DNA of 64,000 bases from Meira nashicola (Eukaryota > Basidiomycota > Exobasidiomycetes > Exobasidiales > Brachybasidiaceae): assembly GCA_001600355.1 (NCBI GenBank), contig BCJU01000003.1, positions 1,120,519 through 1,184,518 of the forward strand, written 5' to 3'. The notes beneath the pieces are model-generated. The model saw nothing but the letters and a program-made list of their open reading frames with translations, was not told the DNA's origin and made no database searches. The position numbers were made by a program, and so were the translations under genes. Shown piece after piece: positions 29,536-38,000 of this stretch. Each line of letters begins with the position of its first letter. The stretch's first letter is position 1.

Positions 29536-30300
29536 TCAAACATCGCTCGTTTTCGTGCTCTTTTGCCATTTTTCTTTCCTTTTTCTAGCATGATAATCGG
29601 CGGAATATAATCTATTCTTTTCACGTTTTTCGTCTGTGTAAGCTTTTGCTGCTATTTCAGCTTCTGAATTTGATAAGCCTTGACTTAAATGTTTCTTTAA
29701 TTGATTTTTATACATTGAATCATATCTTTTATATCCTTCAGGATTTTTCTTACGTGGTGGTAATGTTCCATGTGCTAGATCAATTGCATATTTTGCACGT
29801 CTACGAGCATTGTTGGCATCTTTTTTTAATTTTTTTACGACTGGGTTTATTCTTTCTTGTTTGATACCTTTTTCTTGTTCAAGAACAATTCTACTCGCTT
29901 CTTCAAACGCTTTTGTCTTTTCAAAACCTTGTTTAAGAAGTTTATTGAATACTTTTTCTCGTTCCGTTTGTCGTGCTGTTTTAGGTTTGGATGATTGTGT
30001 ACGTTCAATTTGACTTTGTTCGGCAAACGGTCTTTGTTTAGAGGTTGCTGTTTGTGATTCTAGTCTCGTTTCAGGTTTATTAGAAGTTAAATATCCTTGC
30101 CAATGCTTAAATGCTTCTTCTCTCTTTGTTTCAGAATGTTCGCTAGAATGATCTTGGTCACTTAACAAGAAATTTGCAGCACTACTTGGAGACCAATTTC
30201 CCGATTGTTTATCCATCCTTTTCACTAAAACAAAGGCATTACAGAACCCAAAGAAAGCCAACAAAAGTTGGCCTGATAGAAGGATAATCATCTTTATCAT
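29536..30300 (-). CDS. Secreted lysine-rich module protein (family member E)
   Basis: 254 residues, ATG at 30300. Signal peptide 'MIKMIILLSGQLLLAFFGFC' with cleavage likely shortly after, then a dibasic 'VKRMD' as in Kex2 sites. The N-terminal box is degenerate but recognisable ('SAANFLLSDQDHS'). Module copies are 'FNKLLKQGFEKTKAFEEASR' and 'QLKKHLSQGLSNSEAEIAA'. A middle segment 'NARRRAKYAIDLAHG' matches 'NAKRRARYAQYAIEAG' of member G, so members share segments in a mosaic way. Largest of the family, and cysteine-free after the signal peptide. It lies only 89 bp from member F's stop codon. Confidence 0.8.
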   Translation of the reverse strand: MIKMIILLSGQLLLAFFGFCNAFVLVKRMDKQSGNWSPSSAANFLLSDQDHSSEHSETKREEAFKHWQGYLTSNKPETRLESQTATSKQRPFAEQSQIERTQSSKPKTARQTEREKVFNKLLKQGFEKTKAFEEASRIVLEQEKGIKQERINPVVKKLKKDANNARRRAKYAIDLAHGTLPPRKKNPEGYKRYDSMYKNQLKKHLSQGLSNSEAEIAAKAYTDEKREKNRLYSADYHARKRKEKWQKSTKTSDV

Positions 30301-30369
30301 GAGGTAATAAGGTAACCATGGATTTTGCTTTAGTCAAACAATGATATGTACGAATCACGCAATCATAAA

Positions 30370-30379
30370 AGCCCCGATT
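30370..30379 (-). promoter_or_regulatory. AATCGGGGCT element upstream of member E
   Basis: Exact 10-base match, in the same gene-relative orientation, to the element of member B. It ends 70 bases before the ATG and lies entirely within the 89-bp gap to member F. Confidence 0.45.
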
Positions 30380-30389
30380 GCACAACGTA

Positions 30390-31035
30390 CTATGGAATTC
30401 GGCCCCTTTGTCTATCTCGAAGTGTTTTAAAATGCAATTCAGCTTCTTCTTTTGCTTCTTCAATTGTCAAACCATTTTTTATAGATTTTTGAATCCTTCT
30501 CTCTTTTCTTGATGCGTCTGAAAAATAATCTTTTTCTCTCTTTTGATTTCTTTTTGTTGCTTTGTTTGCTGATCTTATTTGTTGGGGAATATATTTTTTA
30601 CCTCTTTCAATCATCTTTTTAGCATAACTCTTCTTTCTAGTCTCTTTTGTTTTTTCAGGATATTTTTTTCTCCATTCTTTTGTTACTTCACTATGAGGTC
30701 GTTTTCGTTTTCCTTTTTGATCATTAGTGCTTTGTAAGACACTTTCGTACGAATTGATTTCGTTCTGTAATCCTGGTGGTGAGACACTATAAAACAGATT
30801 TCATTATCAATAACTTTTATAAAATCTATCAATATTTTCAAACATTCCCTTACCTCCTAGAATGACTACTACTTTTCATCAATGCATTTTCTATTTCCTT
30901 TAAAGAATTCTTTCCTTCTCCGCTTCGTTTTACCATAGCTTCCATCGTTGAAGTTGAACTAGACGAACAAGACCAAAGTAAGCAAAAGACACTGTATATC
31001 AATATTGATGCTCTCCCGAATATTCTTCTAGTCAT
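30390..31035 (-). CDS. Secreted lysine-rich module protein (family member F), one intron
   Basis: Exons 30854-31035 and 30390-30786 give 192 residues. The ATG at 31035 is preferred over an adjacent in-frame GTG. The 67-bp intron (30787-30853, GTAAGG...TAG) restores the frame and the similarity to member G on both sides. Exon 1 ends after 'GEGKNSLKEIENALMK' (G: 'GEGIKSLEKALM'), and exon 2 begins with 'VSPPGLQNEINSYESVLQS' (G: 'VSPVALQNVYDSYKSIIQS'). A signal peptide is present ('ASILIYSVFCLLWSCSSSS'). The C-terminal module 'RIQKSIKNGLTIEEAKEEA' is nearly that of G, and both end in 'QRG(R/K)' plus two residues. F and G are the closest pair in the family. Confidence 0.75.
30787..30853 (-). other. 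Phase-2 intron of family member F
   Basis: 67 bp, GTAAGG...TAG. Member G has uninterrupted coding sequence at the equivalent place. Same phase and similar relative place as the member C intron. Confidence 0.75.
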
Positions 31036-31361
31036 CACTTGATCTTTTTATGGATAGGGGAGAAAGGGTTCCCGATAATATATTATTTTTTTTTGAACAA
31101 GTGAGAATTTTTAAAAGTTTCGTAAAAGTACGAATTTGCAAATATGCCCCGTAATGTCAATAAAACGGAAACTTTTGTCCCACGTTATACCTTTTCGGCT
31201 CATTATTTGGATTGTAGGTCAAGCATAGGCCTGAATTCGACAATCTATGATAGACTGAATATGATCTGAACTCATCCCAGTTTTGTACAATTTAGCAATC
31301 GAATTTGAGCAACAACATTAATGATTCTGAAAAGGGGGCTTCATTATTATACAAAGATTGA
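31036..31361. other. Intergenic region between members F and G
   Basis: 326 bp, the widest gap inside the run. It has a poly-T/A stretch and a TATATTAT string near 31077-31084, and the divergent CGGGGC element at 31144-31155. No other gene seen. Confidence 0.5.
31144..31155 (-). promoter_or_regulatory. ATTACGGGGCAT element upstream of member F
   Basis: Core CGGGGC, same orientation as in B, D, E and G but 109 bases before the ATG and with one changed core-flanking base. A weaker instance. Confidence 0.3.
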
Positions 31362-31919
31362 TTAAGTCAATTTACCTCTTTGCCAATCTTTTAATTTTTG
31401 AAAATGTTGTATAGCTTCTTGAATTGCATCTTCCTTACTCAAACCTGCTTTTATCGATTTTTGTACTCTACGTTGATGTCTTTTTGCGTTTGTATAATAA
31501 CCTGGTTTAGCTTCTCGTTTACGCGGTTGCCATTTTGCATACTTTTTTCGTTCTTCTCTTGGTTTATATTTTCTACCTGCTTCAATTGCATATTGAGCAT
31601 ATCTTGCTCGTCTTTTTGCATTTTTCTCTTCTACTTCAGCAACTTCCTTACTTTTTATCGCTTTCGGTTCAAAGCTTTTACCGACATTCTTTTTGCCGTC
31701 TTTTTCAACAGATTGTATGATTGATTTATAAGAATCATAAACATTTTGAAGTGCAACAGGTGATACTTTTCCTGATTCTACATCGCTATCACTCATCAAA
31801 GCTTTCTCTAGTGATTTAATCCCTTCTCCAGAAGAATTATTACTGTTTTGTTTATTGATCATAGCTTGACTTTTGCTGATTAACAAGAAAAAAATGAATA
31901 ATTTCGTAATCAAACTCAT
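31362..31919 (-). CDS. Secreted lysine-rich module protein (family member G)
   Basis: 185 residues, single exon. Signal peptide 'MSLITKLFIFFLLISKSQA'. The mature chain has no cysteine and is strongly basic. It shares 'VSPVALQNVYDSYKSIIQS' with member F and 'NAKRRARYAQYAIEAG' with member E. The C-terminal module is 'RVQKSIKAGLSKEDAIQEA'; the first module position is replaced by the Arg/Tyr-rich segment. It ends the run: the next gene to the right is adenylate cyclase, whose stop codon is 179 bp away. Function is unknown; effector-like behaviour is an inference. Confidence 0.8.
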   Translation of the reverse strand: MSLITKLFIFFLLISKSQAMINKQNSNNSSGEGIKSLEKALMSDSDVESGKVSPVALQNVYDSYKSIIQSVEKDGKKNVGKSFEPKAIKSKEVAEVEEKNAKRRARYAQYAIEAGRKYKPREERKKYAKWQPRKREAKPGYYTNAKRHQRRVQKSIKAGLSKEDAIQEAIQHFQKLKDWQRGKLT

Positions 31920-32000
31920 CTCTTTGCTGGTAGATCAAAGACAGAAATCATTACTCACTTAATTTCATCAGATTCACTCTTGATCTGTTCTCTGTCTCTA

Positions 32001-32010
32001 AGCCCCGAAT
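32001..32010 (-). promoter_or_regulatory. ATTCGGGGCT element upstream of member G
   Basis: Coding-strand ATTCGGGGCT, ending 82 bases before the ATG, the same spacing as in member B. The flanks also match partly (GATTCGGGGCTTAG here, GAATCGGGGCTAAG in B). Confidence 0.45.
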
Positions 32011-32098
32011 CGCATGCAAGTCAATAACTCGCTTTATCCAAATTAATTCATTATTTATTCTACTATACAAATGAAAATATACACAATTCTAGTTGTAA

Positions 32099-35000
32099 TC
32101 AAGAACCAAGCACATTCGTCGATTGAAGCAAATCAAAAATTTGTGAAATATCTGCCCTTAAATAGATACCACCACCACCATTCATACTTGCTGAACGTTG
32201 AGAAAGCATTTTGCGTAATCCTAAATTGCTTAAAGCCATCCAAATCCTTCCAATGAAAGCATTTAAAACGACACATAATTCATCATCAGTCGCATCATCT
32301 CTTATACCTGAAAGCATCAATTCGGGATGATGATGTAAATGATCTTCAACTACTCTTTGCCGTGGAGTTGAAAGTGCTAAAAGTGGTTGAGCTTGAACAT
32401 TACCGAGAGTTGAAGTTAAATGACTTAAATCTGCGCTATTATGTCTTGTTGCATCAATCATTCCAAGCGAAATACTCTGTCGTTTTAACATGTTTTGTCT
32501 CTCATCCGATTCATGACCATAAGAAAGCGGTCTTGAATGACTCGAAGGCTCAGGTGCAGCCATTGAAGCTTCAATTGATTCTTGTATTCCAGTATATACT
32601 TGACCTTGCGCTAAAGCTTCCAAACGTAAACAAATATAACATATCATCTTCACCTCATCAACACTTAACAAATGTCCAGTAGGTTCAAAAACTTCTACAG
32701 GTGCAAGTGTTGCTTGTACTAATGGTATACTAGAAGACTCTGCTGCATCAACTCCATCGCTTGCCTTTGGAACCAAAGTTGGTGCTTCTCCTCCTTCAGC
32801 ATTAGCAATTCGGTCAAATCCAGATGTTGTTCGTAAAATGCTTGTCGGTCTTGCTGTACCTGATTCAATTTGAGTGGTACAACGACTTAGAAGTGCTGTA
32901 GGGTAAGCGGACATAAGATGTTCGGGTGTTTCCAATCCTTTCAAACGACGTTCTCCAACATCAAAGAAGGAATAACCTAATCTACGCAATAAGACTACGT
33001 CTCGACTTACGTTTGGATCATGTAACAAATATGTTCCACCTTCAAACGCTTTCGTCAAATCTGTCATTTCACCATCTTCTTCTACCAGTTCGCTTCTTCT
33101 TTTTTGAGCATCATCTGCCGATTCAAACCATGTTCGTAATTCGGCCAAAACATCGCGACTTACAAGGATTTGTCCACCTTCAGCTGCACTCTGAATACGA
33201 CTTGCACGATTTACCATCGGTCCAAAATAATCCATTCTTCTTGTAATTGGATCAGCTTCGCACACAGGTTTACCCCAATGTATACCCATGCGTACGCTCA
33301 ATCCTCGATACATCAACTCTCCCGTCCTTTCCGAATAAATTTCTCTTCCATCTTCACTTTCCAAAATTTCTTGTGGCCAATTCTCAGTGAGTAATTGCAA
33401 TTGTACTTGGAAGCACCATAAAAGAGCCGAAGTGACCGATTGGAAACTGACCATAAAAGCATCACCTTCAGTCTTTACTTCATAACCACCAATATTGCGT
33501 AATTGTCTACGTAATAAGAAATTATGCATTCTCATTGCAGTTTGCATTCCCGCATTCGTCTCCCACAAATGTGTCGAATTTCGAATATCCGTAAAGACGA
33601 GTGCTACTTGTCCAACCGGAGGAGGTACTTCACGTTCCAATCTAGCCAACGTTCGATCACCGGGTAAGAATTCACGTCCACGACGCATAGTAGGCTTTTT
33701 GAAACCTTCCCAATGAGCTTCAAAGATTGAGCCACCTTCGTTACCTAATTGACCAGGAGCAACAGCAGGAGTAAGACCTTGAGTTTGTGCACCGCCACGC
33801 ATTCCACCTCTTGTCTTCTCAAAAAGATCTCCTACAGCTACAACCATTACCATGATACTATCTTCAGCACCGTAACTGATAGCATAATCACGTAACTTTT
33901 GTGAGGCCATCATTGGATCATCTCTATCCATACGTGCAATATCAACGGCAGTTTGATAAGGTATAAAGTCCCATAAAGTTTTATTTGCTAAAATGATAAA
34001 TTCATCCGAATCTGTCAATTCAATCTTGTGAACGGCAGGAGCAGCATTTACGATTGGAGCAAGATGATAATGTCCAAAGCTACGTGAAACTTCCAATGTA
34101 TCGTTCACTTGACCATGCAAGGAAACCCAACCTTCACATGATCGAATTCGAAGAGTTTCATCACGATCGAATGGTACATGTTTGGTTGAAACCAAATGTG
34201 CTGTACTATTACGAGAAAGGACTGCTAAAGCGTCACCGCAATTTGCAACAAATAATGTCTTTTTGATCACATAAGCTAAAACTGCACTTGCACCACTACG
34301 CCAATTGCCAGAAGAGATACTGTCAGTTGTCATTGGTGCTTCTGCTTTGCCGGCTTCTTTACCGTTAGATTGTGTTCTAAAATCTTGACGAACACGTACT
34401 CCTTCAGATATTAAAACGTCTGCATATTCTTTTTGCATGCGTAAGAATGCACGTCTTATAATATCTTGAACTTTATCCATATCAGGTGATGTTTGATTAC
34501 CAGGAGTTTGAAGCCTTTGAACTTCCCATTGAATTCGAAAGTTTACCCATTGAGAAAGATGAAAAGCAATTCTGCTGCCCATCTTTTCGCCATGACCACG
34601 TCCAGCAAACATGCCGAACATACATTCATCATTTCGTTTACGGAAATTAGGCACAACAACATCAACAATGCTCAAATGATCATGTTGACCGAGTGCGTCT
34701 GAAATACCATAAGCCATTTGATTGATTTGACTCAAACTAGTACGAACTCTTCTATCATCAAATTCATCCGGCATTTGATGTAAAGTCACAGTGACATCCA
34801 TTAAACCCAACAGACGAAGATTTGTGAGACGTTGGAAGTCCGAACTATCAGTTCGACGATAAGCTGTTGTACCGTTGGAATGAGCACCATCAACGCCAGT
34901 CATGACCGTATTACTCTTGATCTCTAATCGTTTGTTTCCAGAAAGATTTAAATAGCGAAGATTTGGGTTTGAGTTCCAATTCCAATCGTATTGTTGATTA

Positions 35001-38000
35001 GAAATATTATATTTCAAAGCATTTGTACCGACGTCTAAATTGACTAATTTCATCATTTTGCCCAATTCAGCAGGTAATGTTTGTAATTTGTTACCGTTGA
35101 TGTGCAAGATGCGCAATTCTTTTAATAAAGTGAGATCGTCTGCTGGAATACTACCGATCGAATTACCGGAAAGATATAGCTCACGTAATTTGATCAAATT
35201 TGAAAGACCATAACTTGGAATTTCATAAAGATCATTACTGCTCAAATTCAAAATTTGCAATTCAGGCAAATCACGAAGGACAGCAAAAATATCTTCCGTC
35301 AAATGATTATCACCCATACGCAATTTCGTCAAACATGCACTGAGAGGCAAAGGTGTCCTTCCTGCTGAATGAGCGCCATTGGCGGGTAAAGTGCCCAAAG
35401 AACCAGCAGAACCTTTTCTACTCTGAGATAAAATGGCAGAGCTCACCATTGAATCTACAATAGAGCCCGGTGCCAAAGATGCAGCAGCATCTGAAGTAGA
35501 AGGGAAAGACTCCAACAAATTGGAACTGACATTCAACCTTCGTAAGCTACTGCAATGCCAAATACTTGCTGGTAAAGATTTTAGATTGTTATTGTGTGCT
35601 TGCAATTCCACCAAATTGGTTAATAAACCGAGACTGTCGGGCAAAGTGGCTAAAAGATTGTTTGTACAAGATAACTTTGTTAACTGCGAAAGAGCACCAA
35701 GGTTATCAGGTAAGACGATCAAACTATTTCGATCAAGAACCAATTCTGTCAAATTTGGTAGTTGACTCAAAACGTCATCATCCAATCTACCCATATTAGC
35801 CGATGACAAATCCAAAATCGTTAATGCACACATGGCTTTTGCATTGAAAGTCGCCTTACTGAGCGGATTTTGTCCAATTTGCAAAGTTTTCAACTTTTCG
35901 CCAAACGTTACATCCATCCTCTTGAGAGAATTATGTTCACATCGTAATATTTCCAAACTTGGCAGGTTGAACAACACTGAAATATCTTGGAGTAAATTCC
36001 TTCTCAGATCTATCACACGGAGATTGTGCATTGCACCAATCGAGCTTGGTAATTGTTCGACGCTATTACCGACAAAGACAAATCTTTGTAATCGCTTGAG
36101 CATATCCAGTTCACTTGGCAGTTCAACAATCGTGTTGAAGCTAATATCCAACAAGGTAAGACTTTCCAATCCACATGCAACGGATGGAAATACTGCAAAT
36201 TGATTATTTGATACGTTCAAATCGCGCAAAGTCTTCATCTCTGCAAAGTATCCTGGTAACTCTGACAAACGATTGTTTTGTGCTTTGAGTGACATCAATT
36301 GAGGGATTTCACTCAAATTGATATGATTTAGCTCTCGAATACGATTATCGCTCAAGTCCAAATGGGTTAAATGAACGGCCTCTTTGATACTTTGTGGAAC
36401 TCTTTTTAAAGAAAGATGGCTGAGACACAAAGTAGTCAAATTCGTACAAATTTGAATAAAATCGTTTGGAATGTCATGCATTGGATTACCACTTAAATCC
36501 AAACTCTTGATCCATTCTGCATTCTTGTAAAGGAAGATAGGTACCATTTCCAAATTTCGATTACGCAAATCCAAGACATTGAAATCAGCTTCCGTATTGC
36601 CGAATGAGTAGGAATCGAAATTGGTAACACGATCAGGTCTAAAGACAAATTTGATCAAAAACGATAAATCCTCTCTTCCAAGCTCTTCCAACGAATCTGA
36701 TTCCGTATAACCTGCTTGTTCCAAACGTCTTCTTTGAAGAATAGCTGGCTTTTCTGATTGACCTAGAGGTCTCTCTGAACCTTTATCACGTACAAATAAT
36801 CTATTCACTTGTGCAGGGTCAATACTCTTGCGTGCTAAAATCGTACGTAATTCTGATGCAGTAGCATCCAAAGAGATTGAAACAACCGAATACATCCCAT
36901 CATCTTTATAAACCCGCATAAAGGTATGTTTTGATGTTGTTTGATTTGTTGGACCCCTTTTAGCCGATTTCCAATTAAATTGATTATCTTCTTCGGCTGA
37001 AGGTGTGACCGGAATTCCTTTGCCTGGATTGGGCGTACCAAACGGATGATTGATAGAATTGCCAGTATTTGGTCTGCTGCTACTCAATTTAATACGTGAA
37101 GGACGATGAAGTCCTAATTTACCTGCTGCCGCCGCTGCAGCGGCTGCTGCATGTCCGATGGTCGATCCGCCTCGAGAACCTGGCCTTACTGCTGCTGGCG
37201 ATCCTGCAACATTGGTCTGCAACTGTGTCGGCAAAGCTTGCAAAACTTCAAAAGAAGAATCAGAGCTCTTTCTAGTAGTACTGCCATCTCGATCTGTTGG
37301 CACAGATGTATAAGATTGACTAGAATCAATCGTTTCACGTCTGCCTTGCGATCCTTCGATAGACACTAAGCCATCACGCCCGAGCGCTGCATCTGCAGAT
37401 GATATTGAACTTTGATTTCCGCCCAAAGAAGAAGATCCAAGGCCACTCCAAATGCTCGAGCCTAGAGAGGGTCGACTTGCATCACGCTTGTAGGATGGTG
37501 AAGCGGTAAGCGGATCAACTCCTGGGCTCATTGCATCTTCTTCAATACCATCTTCATCATCACGTAAAACATCACGAAGCTTTTGCGGTTGAACGGCCCA
37601 ACTGTCAGGTGCCATCCAAGAAGACGTTACCTTTCCACTACTCGAAGCGCTTGATTTTCTTGGGTCAATTACTGATCCATTCCGATTATGTGGTGGGAAT
37701 TTGTAACCTGCATCCACAACTTGTTGACTTGGTCTGCGTTCCGGCATAAACTTGCCTGCAGTTTTATGTAAATTATTGACTGAAGTTGTGGGTGAAATAT
37801 CGCTACCATTTGTCATTCGACTTGCGGTTGAAGTGTAGCTTGCTTTCCTATCGTCTCGATGACTTGCACCTGGTGTCAAATCTACTGGATCGATAAGGCT
37901 TTTATAAGGTTGATCAGCAGAAATGAAGCCATTTATACGTTCTTGTTGCTGTTGTTGTCGCAAAGATGGCTCGTCAATCGATTCACTACTTGTTGATGGT

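Noticed and set aside
29436..29624. Long N-terminal extension of member D
   Set aside because: It overlaps the 3' end of member E and lacks a signal peptide at its own start; the ATG at 29435 or 29411 fits the family.
18270..31919. Reading the lysine-rich proteins as histone H1-like or ribosomal proteins
   Set aside because: All have N-terminal signal peptides and none shows the linker-histone globular domain or any ribosomal-protein motif.
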